NCBI GenBank assembly: GCA_046347045.1
Contig: JAXMGX010000002.1
Coordinates: 1 to 64,000, forward strand
Direction: 5' to 3'
Source: ZC4RG30 sp046347045
GTDB lineage: Bacteria; Pseudomonadota; Gammaproteobacteria; Steroidobacterales; Steroidobacteraceae
DNA: 64,000 bases
Positions 43,936 through 52,999 of this stretch are shown here, piece after piece (the stretch's first letter is position 1; the number at the start of each line of letters is the position of its first letter). A program made the translations under genes and the position numbers. The notes beneath the pieces were generated by a model. The model searched no databases. It was not told where the DNA came from and saw only the letters and a program-made list of their open reading frames with translations.

Positions 43936-45195
43936 ATGACTCCCAGCAAGAACGCCGCGAAGAACGCGCAAGGCAGCCTGACCTCCACTGGCAGCGCCGC
44001 GGCCAGCACCGACACGAATGCCGTCAACATGCTGAAGGGCGACCACCGCAAGGTCATGGCGCTGTTCAGGAAGTTCGAGTCGTCCGGCAGCAGTGAGGAG
44101 AAGTCCGGCATCGTCCACGAGATATGCAACGAGCTCATCGTGCACACGAAGCTGGAGGAGGAGATCTTCTATGCGGCCTGCCGCGAGGCGAATGTCGGGG
44201 ATTCGCTGCTGGACGAGGCGCAGGTCGAGCACGACGGCGCGAAGCTGCTGATCGCGGATCTGCTCGCCAAGTCACCTGACAGCCCGTACTACGACGCGCA
44301 GGTGGCGGTGCTCAGTGAATACATCAAGCATCATGTCGGTGAAGAGGAAAAGCCGAGCGACGGAATCTTCGCCAAGGCGCGGGCGGCAAAGCTCGACATG
44401 AATGCACTGGGGCAGCGCCTGCAGCAACGCAAGGAGGAACTGCTGCAGCAGGTGCAGAGCGGGACGCTCGCGGCCCCCGTGCCGGTATCGCTCGATTTGC
44501 AATCCGTCAAGCAAGACAGACAGGAGAACTGGACCATGGCACGACAGAATGAACGGGAACGGGACGACCAGGGCCGATTCATGAGCGACGACGAGCGCTA
44601 CGGCGGCGGACGCTCACGGAGCGGGGACGACTACCGGTACTCGCGCGAATCATCCGGCGGCCGCGGCCGCGGCGGCTGGTTCGGCGATTCCGCGGGCCAC
44701 TCGCGCGCCGCGCAGGAGGGCTGGGAAGGTCGCGAGGATCGCGGGGGATACAGCTACTCCTCGCGCGGTCGCGACGATGAGGATCGCTACGATCGCGGCG
44801 CCTCGGGGCGCAGCGGCAGCGGCTGGTATGGCGACCCCGAAGGCCATTCGCGTGCCTCGCAGGAGGGCTGGGAGCATCGCGACAACCGCGGTCGGTCCGG
44901 CTATTCCTCGCGCGAGAGCGATGACGGGGAGCGCTATGATCGCGGCTCATACGGCCGCGGCCGCAGTGGCGGCAGCGGCTGGTACGGGGATTCCGAAGGC
45001 CACTCGCGCGCAGCGCACGAAGGCTGGGAGAACCGCGAAGGCGGCGGGCGGTCCCGGATGTCCTCGCGCGATGAGGACGACGATCGTTACAGCAGCCGGG
45101 GATCCTCGGGCAGCCGCGGTACCGGTCATGGCGGCTGGTTCGGAGATCCGCGCGGTCATTCCGAAGCGGCACGGCGCGGCTGGCAGGACCGCTGA
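43936..45195 (+). CDS. Hemerythrin domain fused in frame to a four-repeat stress-type tail
   Basis: A 419-residue protein. Residues 30-150 form a hemerythrin HHE four-helix domain with candidate iron ligands His37, His70 (Glu74), His99, His132/133 and Glu136. From residue 201 the sequence is hydrophilic, rich in Gly, Arg, Ser and Asp, with four copies of a GW(F/Y)GD..GHS.A...GW motif with Trp at 248, 297, 349 and 401, spaced about 50. Such repeats usually occur in a separate small protein. Met201 has its own ribosome site, so the tail may also be made alone. AAGAGG at 43925-43930 precedes ATG 43936. It may sense or store O2, NO or iron under stress (inference). Confidence 0.85.
   Translation: MTPSKNAAKNAQGSLTSTGSAAASTDTNAVNMLKGDHRKVMALFRKFESSGSSEEKSGIVHEICNELIVHTKLEEEIFYAACREANVGDSLLDEAQVEHDGAKLLIADLLAKSPDSPYYDAQVAVLSEYIKHHVGEEEKPSDGIFAKARAAKLDMNALGQRLQQRKEELLQQVQSGTLAAPVPVSLDLQSVKQDRQENWTMARQNERERDDQGRFMSDDERYGGGRSRSGDDYRYSRESSGGRGRGGWFGDSAGHSRAAQEGWEGREDRGGYSYSSRGRDDEDRYDRGASGRSGSGWYGDPEGHSRASQEGWEHRDNRGRSGYSSRESDDGERYDRGSYGRGRSGGSGWYGDSEGHSRAAHEGWENREGGGRSRMSSRDEDDDRYSSRGSSGSRGTGHGGWFGDPRGHSEAARRGWQDR
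44522..44538 (+). promoter_or_regulatory. Internal ribosome binding site and ATG in the hemerythrin fusion
   Basis: AGGAGA (44522-44527) sits 8 bases before the in-frame ATG 44536. From this ATG the product would be 219 residues, MARQNERERDDQGRF..., exactly the repeat-bearing part. Placement at the domain border suggests a former or second gene start. Confidence 0.55.
44671..45192 (+). repeat. Four coding repeats of about 150 bp
   Basis: The four units encode GGWFGDSAGHSRAAQEGW, SGWYGDPEGHSRASQEGW, SGWYGDSEGHSRAAHEGW and GGWFGDPRGHSEAARRGW. Between them are Arg/Ser/Asp/Tyr-rich linkers. The two middle units are closest, which points to internal duplication. Confidence 0.85.
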
Positions 45196-45201
45196 ACAGC
45201 A

Positions 45202-45233
45202 TGCGGGTTCCGGCCTGACCGCCGGAACCCGCA
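45202..45233. terminator. Bidirectional terminator hairpin
   Basis: TGCGGGTTCCGGC (45202-45214) and GCCGGAACCCGCA (45221-45233) make a perfect 13-bp stem with a 6-nt loop, between two convergent genes. Confidence 0.75.
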
Positions 45234-45257
45234 GCGATGGCGCAGCCGTTCAGTGAC

Positions 45258-45929
45258 TCAGCAAGCCCGCGGGGCGCGCAGGCCGTCCACCCACTCGCGG
45301 GCGAAGTCGCGCCGGATGCGCCGCTGCACCAGCGCGAGTACCACCATCGTGACAAGCGCGCCGAGGCTGGCCAGCGCCATGTCCTTGTGCGCATCCCAGA
45401 CGTCACCCTGCGTCCCCAGGTAGGCCATCCCCAGATCGCCGCCGAACACTTCCGCCGCAGCCCACTCGATGAGCTCGTACAACATCGATGAGGACATGGT
45501 CAGGTCCAGCGCGAACAGGTATCCGGGAAAACCGGTGAGGTTCCAGGTCCGCAGCAGCAACTCGCGCACGGGATACGCCAACAGCAGTCCGTAAGAGAAG
45601 TGCACGACCCGGTCGAAGTTGTTGCGCTGCCAGCCCACCAGCGAATTGAACGTGTGGCCGGTGAGCTTCTGCAGCCACGCGTCATACGGCACCTCGGCAT
45701 AGGTGTAGTGGGCACCGATGGTGTGCAGGCAGAGGAAGACGAAGATCAGCACATAGGAAGGACGCGAGAAGGCATACATGCGCCAGGTGGCGGCCAGCAC
45801 CACGATGACCATCACGAGCAGTGCATTCTCCAGCAGCCAGTCGTGCCGATCCCAGGGAGCGATGGCCAGCGGAATCCACAACAACGCCAGCATCGCCAGC
45901 AACATCAGGGCAAATCGTCCATTGCGCAT
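45258..45929 (-). CDS. YjdF/DUF2238-family inner-membrane protein
   Basis: A 223-residue membrane protein with about six helices. NFDRVVHFSYGLLLAYPVREL, LYELIEWAAAEVFGG and GTQGDVWDAHKDMALASLGA are the conserved blocks of the DUF2238/YjdF family, with acidic and His residues in membrane segments. The function is unknown to me. It lies 10 bp after the radical SAM gene on the same strand and is probably the last gene of the long minus-strand unit. Confidence 0.85.
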   Translation of the reverse strand: MRNGRFALMLLAMLALLWIPLAIAPWDRHDWLLENALLVMVIVVLAATWRMYAFSRPSYVLIFVFLCLHTIGAHYTYAEVPYDAWLQKLTGHTFNSLVGWQRNNFDRVVHFSYGLLLAYPVRELLLRTWNLTGFPGYLFALDLTMSSSMLYELIEWAAAEVFGGDLGMAYLGTQGDVWDAHKDMALASLGALVTMVVLALVQRRIRRDFAREWVDGLRAPRAC

Positions 45930-45939
45930 CGGCGCAATA

Positions 45940-47034
45940 CTACAGGCCCAGTTCGAGCTGCGGCGCCTGCTCCCCCGGCGGACGGAACAGATCCGTGCGC
46001 AGCATCACATCGCGATCGCTGCTCAAGCCGAGCCGCCGCACGGCCAGGCGGAAGCGGTCGGAAAGCAGGCGCGCCCAGGCACCGGTGCCCGACATGCGCC
46101 GGCCGAATTCCGGATCATTGTCCCTGCCGCCGCGTGCGCCCTGGATCAGCGACATCACGTGTTGCGCCCGATCTGGCAAGTGCTGCTGCAGCCATTCGCG
46201 GAACAGGTCCTTCACTTCGTGCGGCAGGCGCAGCAGCGTGTAGCCCGCCCGGCTCGCGCCGGCCTGCTGCGAACGCTCGAGGATTTCCTCCAGTTCGGCA
46301 TCGTTCACCGCGGGAATCATCGGTGCGGCCATGACGCCCACCGGAATCCCGGCGTCGGCCAAGGCGCGCATCGCCGCCAGCCGCGCGGGCGAGGAAGCGG
46401 ATCGTGGCTCGAGCCTGCGCTTCAGCACCGGATCGAAGGTGGTGATGCTGAGGAACACGCTGGCCAGCCCATCGCGCGCCATGCCGGCCAGCAGGTCGAT
46501 GTCGCGCTCCACCAGTGCGCTGCGCGTGGTGATGGCCACGGGGTGTCGTGTCTCGGCGAGCACTTCGAGGATGGCCCGCGTCACGCCCAGCCTGCGCTCC
46601 ACGGGCTGGTAGGGATCGGTGTTGGCGCCCAGCATGATGTGGCGGCACCGATAGCCGGTTCGCGCGAGCTCCTTGCGCAGCAGCGTGGCGGCATCGGCCT
46701 TGAACATCAGCCTGGTTTCGAAATCCACGCCGGGCGAGAAGCCCAGATAGGCATGCGTGGGCCGGGCGTAACAGAAGACACAACCGTGTTCGCAGCCTCG
46801 ATAGGGATTGATGGACTGCTCGAAGGGGATGTCGGGTGAATCGTTGCGCGCGATGATGCTGCGCGTGGTGTCCGGGCTCAGCGTGGTCGCAATCGAGCTT
46901 TCGGGCTCGTCGCGATACCAGCCATCGTCGACGCTTTCACTGCGCTGCCGATCGAAGCGGTTGTGGGGATTGCTGAGCGCTCCGCGCCCCTTGAATCCGG
47001 CGGAGGGAATGTCAGTCACCAAGGTACTGTACAT
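45940..47034 (-). CDS. PA0069-type radical SAM protein
   Basis: A 364-residue radical SAM enzyme of the SplB-like/PA0069 group. The cluster motif is Cys81-X3-Cys85-X2-Cys88 in YRGCEHGCVFCYARP, followed by SAM-fold strands (MLGANTDPYQPVERRLGVTR). Family function is undetermined; a nucleic acid repair role has been guessed from spore photoproduct lyase similarity. I start at ATG 47034; GTG 47019 (TDIPSAGFKGRG) is equally plausible, since GRGALSNPHNRF is the conserved beginning. It follows glcF by 11 bp. Confidence 0.87.
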   Translation of the reverse strand: MYSTLVTDIPSAGFKGRGALSNPHNRFDRQRSESVDDGWYRDEPESSIATTLSPDTTRSIIARNDSPDIPFEQSINPYRGCEHGCVFCYARPTHAYLGFSPGVDFETRLMFKADAATLLRKELARTGYRCRHIMLGANTDPYQPVERRLGVTRAILEVLAETRHPVAITTRSALVERDIDLLAGMARDGLASVFLSITTFDPVLKRRLEPRSASSPARLAAMRALADAGIPVGVMAAPMIPAVNDAELEEILERSQQAGASRAGYTLLRLPHEVKDLFREWLQQHLPDRAQHVMSLIQGARGGRDNDPEFGRRMSGTGAWARLLSDRFRLAVRRLGLSSDRDVMLRTDLFRPPGEQAPQLELGL

Positions 47035-47045
47035 CCATACAGTCC

Positions 47046-48269
47046 CTACCGCAATCGTTCCTCCAGCCACTGTATCCAATGGATCACTGGCACCGGGGCT
47101 GCCGAGCCAAGCTGCACCATGCAGCCTATGTTCGCCGACAGGATTCGCGTGGGACTGCCCTCCTGCAGCGCTTCGAGCCGCGCATCGCGCAGTCGCGTCG
47201 AGAGCTCGGGCTGCAGCAGGCTGTAGGTGCCTGCCGAGCCGCAGCACAGATGCGAATCCCGGACGGGCGACAGCGTCGCACCGGCGGCAGTGAGCAGCGA
47301 TTCCACGACGCCGCGGGACTTGAGGCCATGCTGCAGGCTGCAGGGCGCGTGGAAGGCCAGTCGCTCCGGCGCGGCGCCCGCGCACAGCTCGCCGATGCGT
47401 GAAGTCAGTGGCGCCAGCACGGCGGACACATCCTTCGACAGCTCGCTGATGCGCGCCGCGCGCGGCGCATAAGCCGGATCGTCCCGCAGCAACCAGCCGT
47501 ATTCAGCCAGCTGCGTGCCGCAGCCCGTGGCATTGAACACCACCGCCTCGGCGCCTGCCTCGACCAGCGGCCACCAGGCATCGATGTTGCGGCGCGCCTG
47601 ATCGCGCGCGGTGGACTGCTGGTCCAGGTGCTGGTGCAGGGCACCGCAGCATCCCGCATCGGGCGCAATGATCACCTCGACACCCAGCGCATCGAGTACC
47701 CGCGCAGTGCAGGCGTTGAGGTCGGGCGACAGCGCGGGCTGCACGCAACCGCCCAGCAGCAATACGCGGCGCGCGTGTTGCTGCCGCGGCCACTGCCCCC
47801 GCTTCACGCGCGCCGGCACGCGCGCCGCGAGTCTTGCCGGCAGCAGCGGCCGCAACCACTGGCCCAGCCGCAGTGCCGGCCCGAAGAGTCGCGAAGTGAG
47901 GAAATCCGCCAGCCAGCGCCGTCGCAGCCGCTCGCGCCAGGGCCGCAGCGCCCGCCTTGCAAGCACCTCGCGACCCAGATCGACGAGCTTTCCGTACTCC
48001 ACACCGGAAGGACACGTGGATTCGCAGGCGCGGCAGGTCAGGCAGCGATCCAGGTGCTGCTGCGTGCTCGCGGAGGTGGAATCGCCCTCGAGCATCTGCT
48101 TGATGAGATGGATGCGCCCGCGCGGTCCGTCGCGTTCATCGCCCAGCAGCTGGTAAGTGGGACAGGTGGCATTGCAGAAGCCGCAATGCACGCAGCGACC
48201 GATGAGGCCCGCCGCCGTCACCGACAGGGAATCCTTCGAGATGTCTTGCGGAAGCCGGGTCTGCATCAC
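47046..48269 (-). CDS. glcF: Glycolate oxidase iron-sulfur subunit GlcF
   Basis: A 407-residue protein with two ferredoxin-type clusters near the N-terminus (CVHCGFCNATCP and CLTCRACESTCP) and two CCG-type domains (DAGCCGALHQH and SHLCCGSAGTY) later. It takes electrons from the GlcD/GlcE flavin pair to quinone. GTG 48269 overlaps the glcE stop (GTGA); the next codon is ATG, so the start may be one codon later. Confidence 0.95.
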   Translation of the reverse strand: MMQTRLPQDISKDSLSVTAAGLIGRCVHCGFCNATCPTYQLLGDERDGPRGRIHLIKQMLEGDSTSASTQQHLDRCLTCRACESTCPSGVEYGKLVDLGREVLARRALRPWRERLRRRWLADFLTSRLFGPALRLGQWLRPLLPARLAARVPARVKRGQWPRQQHARRVLLLGGCVQPALSPDLNACTARVLDALGVEVIIAPDAGCCGALHQHLDQQSTARDQARRNIDAWWPLVEAGAEAVVFNATGCGTQLAEYGWLLRDDPAYAPRAARISELSKDVSAVLAPLTSRIGELCAGAAPERLAFHAPCSLQHGLKSRGVVESLLTAAGATLSPVRDSHLCCGSAGTYSLLQPELSTRLRDARLEALQEGSPTRILSANIGCMVQLGSAAPVPVIHWIQWLEERLR

Positions 48270-49339
48270 AGGTCCGCGTACATGCGCCCGGAGTTGAATA
48301 TGCCCGCCGGATCGAACTGCTGCTTCAGCCGGCGATGGATGGCACGTACTGCGGGCGACAGCGGCGTGAATACGTCATGGTGCGGTGATCCGCCGCGGAA
48401 CAATGTGACATGCCCGCGCAGCGCCGCAGCGCGACTGCGCAATGCCGCGACGGGGGCATCGCTGCGAAGCCAGCGCACCGCCCCGCCCCATTCGATCAAT
48501 TGCGCGCCTGGCAGTCCAAGCGGTGCGGCATCACTGGGCAGTGAGAACCGCCATAGCGGCGCTGCGCCTGCAAAGAATGGATTCCGGTGTTCACGCAGGT
48601 CCTCCCAGAATGCACCGGATGTCGTGGGTTGCCCGCGGGCACCGCCGAGCGCAACCGCCGCGACGTCCACCGCCGGCTCCGCGCCGGACAGCCGTACGTG
48701 CAGTTGCCCGTCGTGCCAGCAGCTTGCCGACAGCGGCAGCGGCTGCGCTCCCCATGCATTCAACTGCCGCAGCGCGGCCTGTTCGTCCACCGCGAAGCAC
48801 AACGTGAGCTCGCAGGCCGGCATCGGCAGCACCTTGATCGACACATCGACGATCACGCCCAGAATTCCCAGCGAACCGGCCAGCAGCCGCGATACATCGT
48901 ATCCGGCCACGTTCTTGATCACGGTGCCGCCGAACTTCAACAGGCGCCCGCGCCCGTCGAGCAGCCTCGCGCCCAGCACCGCATCGCGCACGCCGCCCCA
49001 GGCATAGCCCGCCGATGCACGCCGCGGACCGGCCAGTCCGGCCGCCACGCACCCGCCCAGCGTGGCCTCGACGCCGAAATGCGGCGGCTCGAATGCCAGC
49101 ATCTGGCGCTTCGACTTCAGCGTGTCCTCGATCAGGGCCAGCGGCGTGCCCGCCCGCGCGGTGATCACCAGCTCGCTGGGTTCGTAGCTTTCGATGCCCT
49201 GCCAACCGCGGGTGTCGAACACTTCCCCGCGCGGCTCGTTGCCGTAGAAATCCTTGGTGCCGCCACCGCGGATGCGAAGTGGTGCGCCAGCAGTGGCGGC
49301 ACCGATGACGCGTTCGCTCCATTGCTGCAGCAGCGTCAT
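48266..49339 (-). CDS. glcE: Glycolate oxidase FAD-binding subunit GlcE
   Basis: A 357-residue PCMH-type FAD-binding protein. LRIRGGGTKDFYG, PHFGVEATLGGCVAAGLAGPRRASAG and LKFGGTVIKNVAGYDVSRLLAGSLGILGVI are standard for GlcE. It forms the glycolate oxidase complex with GlcD and GlcF. ATG 49339 shares a base with the glcD stop. Confidence 0.95.
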   Translation of the reverse strand: MTLLQQWSERVIGAATAGAPLRIRGGGTKDFYGNEPRGEVFDTRGWQGIESYEPSELVITARAGTPLALIEDTLKSKRQMLAFEPPHFGVEATLGGCVAAGLAGPRRASAGYAWGGVRDAVLGARLLDGRGRLLKFGGTVIKNVAGYDVSRLLAGSLGILGVIVDVSIKVLPMPACELTLCFAVDEQAALRQLNAWGAQPLPLSASCWHDGQLHVRLSGAEPAVDVAAVALGGARGQPTTSGAFWEDLREHRNPFFAGAAPLWRFSLPSDAAPLGLPGAQLIEWGGAVRWLRSDAPVAALRSRAAALRGHVTLFRGGSPHHDVFTPLSPAVRAIHRRLKQQFDPAGIFNSGRMYADL

Positions 49340-50781
49340 CAGAACCTCGGCAGGTCGGCAAAGGGCAACCGCCCGCCCTGCACCTTCATGCGGCCGTATT
49401 CGGCGCAGCGATGCAGCGTCGGAATCACCTTGCCGGGATTCAGCAGGCCCGCGGGATCGAATGCCTGCTTCACGCCGGTGAAGACATCCAGCTCTTCGCG
49501 CGGAAACTGCGAACACATCTGGCTGATCTTCTCCAGCCCCACACCATGCTCGCCGGTGATGGTGCCGCCCAGTCGCAGGCTTTCCTCGAGGATGGCGGCG
49601 CCGAACGCCTCGGCACGCTGCACCGAGTCCGGATCGCCATCGTCGAACAGCACCAGCGGATGCAGGTTGCCGTCGCCGGCATGGAACACATTCGGGCAGC
49701 CCAGCCCGAAGTGCCGCTCCATCTGCTGGATGGACTTGAGCATGCGGCCGATGTGCCGGCGCGGGATGGTGCCATCGGTGCAGTAGTAGGCCGGCGCGGC
49801 GCGGCCGGCGGCAGGGAAGGCATTCTTGCGACCGGCCCAGAACCGTTGACGCTCGGTCTCGTCGCTGGACACCTGCAAGCGCGTGGCGCGCGCGGCTTCC
49901 AGCACGCGCAGCATCGCGCCGATCTCCGTCTCCACCTCTTCCGGCGTGCCGTCGGACTCGCACAGCAGGATGGCCGCGGCATCGAGGTCATAGCCCGCCT
50001 TCACGAAGGGCTCGACCAGGCGCGTGGCCGCCTGGTCCATCATCTCGAGCCCGGCGGGAATCAGGCCTGCAGCGATCAGTGCGGCCACCGCATCGCCGGC
50101 ATGTTCCACGTCGGCGAAGCTGGCCATGATGCAGCGCGCGAGCCGCGGCAGCGGCACGAGCCGCACCGTCACTTCGGTGATCACCGCCAGCATGCCTTCG
50201 GAGCCCACCAGCACGGCCAGCAGGTCGAGCCCCGGTGCGTCGAGCGCGCCGCTGCCGAACTCGACTTCCTCGCCATCGGCCAGCAGTGCGCGCACGCCCA
50301 GTACATTGGGCAGCGTGAGGCCGTACTTGAGGCAGTGCACGCCGCCGGAGTTTTCCGCCACGTTGCCGCCGATGCTGCAGGCGATCTGACTGGAGGGATC
50401 CGGCGCGTAGTAGAGGCCGAGTCCGCGCGCAGCCTCGGAAATGGCAAGATTGCGCACACCCGGCTCGACGACGGCGGTGCGCGAAGCGGCATCCATGCGC
50501 AGGATGCGATTGAACTTCGCCATCGACAGCAGCAGGCCGTCGGGCAGCGGCGTGGCGCTGCCGGCAAGACCGGTGCCCGCCCCACGCGGCACCACCGGAA
50601 TGCCCCGCTCATGGCAATGGCGCAGCAGCGCCACCACCTGCTCGCGCGTTTCGGGCAGCGCCACCACGGGCGGGGTCTGGCGGATCAGCGTCAGTCCATC
50701 GCACTCGAAGGGCCGCGTGTCTTCGGGTTCGGTGAGCAGGCAGCGCGCCGGCAGGATGGCGCGCAGCGGCGCAATGTCCAT
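49339..50781 (-). CDS. glcD: Glycolate oxidase subunit GlcD
   Basis: A 480-residue FAD-linked 2-hydroxyacid dehydrogenase that oxidises glycolate (or D-lactate) to glyoxylate. VVPRGAGTGLAGSATPLPDG and CSIGGNVAENSGGVHCLKYG bind FAD; FHAGDGNLHPLVLFD and ITGEHGVGLEK hold catalytic and metal-binding residues. ATG 50781 overlaps the permease stop by one base. Confidence 0.95.
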   Translation of the reverse strand: MDIAPLRAILPARCLLTEPEDTRPFECDGLTLIRQTPPVVALPETREQVVALLRHCHERGIPVVPRGAGTGLAGSATPLPDGLLLSMAKFNRILRMDAASRTAVVEPGVRNLAISEAARGLGLYYAPDPSSQIACSIGGNVAENSGGVHCLKYGLTLPNVLGVRALLADGEEVEFGSGALDAPGLDLLAVLVGSEGMLAVITEVTVRLVPLPRLARCIMASFADVEHAGDAVAALIAAGLIPAGLEMMDQAATRLVEPFVKAGYDLDAAAILLCESDGTPEEVETEIGAMLRVLEAARATRLQVSSDETERQRFWAGRKNAFPAAGRAAPAYYCTDGTIPRRHIGRMLKSIQQMERHFGLGCPNVFHAGDGNLHPLVLFDDGDPDSVQRAEAFGAAILEESLRLGGTITGEHGVGLEKISQMCSQFPREELDVFTGVKQAFDPAGLLNPGKVIPTLHRCAEYGRMKVQGGRLPFADLPRF

Positions 50782-52406
50782 CAGCCGGGCACCAGCAGCG
50801 TGAACGGCGGCACATAGGCCAGCAGCATCACCACCAGACCCACCAGGCCCGCCAGCACCAGGCTGTGGATGAACACATAGCGAAGGATGGTGCCTTCCTG
50901 GCCGAACCAGCGTGTGGCGGTGGAGGCCACCACGATGCTCTGCGCGTCGATCATCTTGCCCATCACGCCGCCCGCACTGTTGGCGCCGGCCATCAGCACC
51001 GGCGACAGCCCGAGCTGTTGCGAGGTCACCTTCTGCAATCCGCCGAACAGCACATTCGATGCCGTGTCGGAGCCGGTGACCGCCACGCCCAACCAGCCCA
51101 GATACGTGCCGAAGAAGGGATACAACACGCCGGTGGCCGCGAAGGCGAGGCCCAGCGTGGCATCGACGCCGGCATAACGCGTGAGATATCCCAGCGCCAG
51201 CATGGCCGCGATGGTCAGCAACGAGGGCGCCACGGTCACCAGCGAGCGCAGGTAGGTGCGCAGGATCGATACCGGCCCCGCGCCCAGCAGCAGCCCCGAC
51301 AGCACGCCCGAAATGAGGATGGCCGTGCCGGTGGCCGACAGCAGGTTGAAGTTGTATTTCGCGGCTTCGATCTCGGGCTTCGCCACCACCGGCGGCATCC
51401 GCTGCACCATCTGGTCCAGCCCCGGGAACGCCGGATTCAGGCGGAACAGGCCATCGAGCCATGCCTTCATCTCCGGCAGTCCCCACAGGAACACCAGCAC
51501 CATGAGGATGATCCACGGCATCCACGCCTTGCGCAGCGCCGCGCCGCGTGGCGCCACGATGCCGCTGGCGGAGTGATCGATGCGCATCACGCTGCGCGGC
51601 TTCCACAGCCGCAGGAACAGCACCAGCGCGGCGATGGACACCAGTGAAGCGCCGATGGCCGTGAGCCACGGGCCATGCAGGTTCGAGATGGCGAGCTGCG
51701 CGGCGGCGAAGCTGACGCCGGCCACCAGCACCGCGGGCCAGACTTGCAGCGTGCGGCGCCAGCCACAGTAGGCCACCAGCAGCCAGAACGGCACCAGCAC
51801 CGCGAATGGCGTCATGATCCGCCCCACCACTGCCGAGAGCTGCGACAGCGGCAGGTCGGTGACGCCGGCCAGCGTGACCAGCGGTGTGCCCAGGGCGCCG
51901 AAGGCCACCGGTGCCGTGTTGGCGATCAATGACAGGCCTGCGGCCTGCAGCGGCGAGAAGCCCAGACCGGTCAGCATGGCGCCCGTGACGGCGACCGGCG
52001 TGCCGAAACCCGCTGCACCTTCGAAGAATGCGCCGAAGCAGAACGCCACCAGCAGCAGCTGCAGCCGGCTGTCTTCCACGACACCCGCGATGGAATTGCG
52101 CAGCACCTCGAACTGGCCGCGCTCCAGCGTGAGCTGGTACAGGAAGATCACGTTGAGCACGATCCAGCCGATGGGCAAGAGACCATAGGCCGCGCCGAAC
52201 CCCGCGGCCGAGATGGCCTGCTGCAGCGGCATGCCGAAGGCAAGCGTGGCCACCAGCAGCGCGGCGACGAGACCCATCACCGCGGCCACCGGCGCGCGCA
52301 GCTTCAGCAGCGCGAGACTGCCCAGCAGCACGGCCAGCGGCAGCGCGGCCACCAGCGTCGACAGCCACGGAGAATTCAATGGATCGTAGTTCTGCGACCA
52401 GATCAT
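50781..52406 (-). CDS. lldP: Glycolate/lactate permease (LldP/GlcA family)
   Basis: A 541-residue, 12-plus-helix lactate permease family protein. FEGAAGFGTPVAV, ANTAPVAFGALGTPL and a late NSAGGVMGKMIDAQSIVVA are family hallmarks. I start at ATG 52406 (MIWSQNYDPLNSPWL), matching the xxWxQNYDP beginning of known permeases and overlapping the previous stop (ATGA). Next to glcDEF the natural cargo is glycolate, with lactate also possible. Confidence 0.92.
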   Translation of the reverse strand: MIWSQNYDPLNSPWLSTLVAALPLAVLLGSLALLKLRAPVAAVMGLVAALLVATLAFGMPLQQAISAAGFGAAYGLLPIGWIVLNVIFLYQLTLERGQFEVLRNSIAGVVEDSRLQLLLVAFCFGAFFEGAAGFGTPVAVTGAMLTGLGFSPLQAAGLSLIANTAPVAFGALGTPLVTLAGVTDLPLSQLSAVVGRIMTPFAVLVPFWLLVAYCGWRRTLQVWPAVLVAGVSFAAAQLAISNLHGPWLTAIGASLVSIAALVLFLRLWKPRSVMRIDHSASGIVAPRGAALRKAWMPWIILMVLVFLWGLPEMKAWLDGLFRLNPAFPGLDQMVQRMPPVVAKPEIEAAKYNFNLLSATGTAILISGVLSGLLLGAGPVSILRTYLRSLVTVAPSLLTIAAMLALGYLTRYAGVDATLGLAFAATGVLYPFFGTYLGWLGVAVTGSDTASNVLFGGLQKVTSQQLGLSPVLMAGANSAGGVMGKMIDAQSIVVASTATRWFGQEGTILRYVFIHSLVLAGLVGLVVMLLAYVPPFTLLVPG

Positions 52407-52978
52407 CCAGGCCCCCTCGTCTTCCATTTTCTGCGGATCGCAAACACGGCCCACAGCATCAGCACCGCCATCACCAGCGCCAGCACGGGAAACAGCAGCG
52501 CGGCGATGCTGATCACCACCGAACCGCCGAGTTCACCGGTGGCCACCAGCGGATTCCCCAGGCCACCGGTGGTGGCCGCCGTTTTCGCGCGGGCCACCGT
52601 GCTCGCCACCTGCGTCAGCCCTGCCGCACCACCGCCGGCGATCAGCGCCACGGACCAGCGCAGCAGCGGCGGCAGGTCGCCCAGCGGCACCACCATCAGC
52701 ACCACGCCGGCCACCAGCGCCAGCGGCGTCATCACCAGGTCGAGCAGGTGGTCGAGCCCCGGGAGGTAGTACGCGGCGACCTCGACGGCCGCGGCCACAG
52801 CGAAGGCGATCACCGCCGGCAGGGTGCCCAGCCACTCGAAGGAATGCGCCGGCTGCACCTTGCCGAAATGCATCGCCAGCGACAGCACCAGCAGCGGCAC
52901 GAATACCCGCAGGCCCGCCGCCGCCGCCAGCGCCACGCCCAGCGCGAGCGCCATCAGGATGTCGATCCCGGACTCCAC
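52403..52978 (-). CDS. DUF4126 membrane protein
   Basis: A 191-residue protein with five or six helices; AAAAGLRVFVPLLVLSL and GLTQVASTVARAKTAATTGGLGNPLVATGE are the conserved blocks of DUF4126. Function unknown. GTG start at 52978; ATGA overlap with the permease ties it to the glycolate unit, where it may assist transport or simply travel along. Confidence 0.82.
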   Translation of the reverse strand: MESGIDILMALALGVALAAAAGLRVFVPLLVLSLAMHFGKVQPAHSFEWLGTLPAVIAFAVAAAVEVAAYYLPGLDHLLDLVMTPLALVAGVVLMVVPLGDLPPLLRWSVALIAGGGAAGLTQVASTVARAKTAATTGGLGNPLVATGELGGSVVISIAALLFPVLALVMAVLMLWAVFAIRRKWKTRGPG

Positions 52979-52999
52979 CCGCGCGTGACGAAAGTGCGA

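Noticed and set aside
44671..45192. The four repeats as a DNA-level tandem array or origin iterons
   Set aside because: They are coding repeats conserved at protein level with diverged linkers, inside one open frame.
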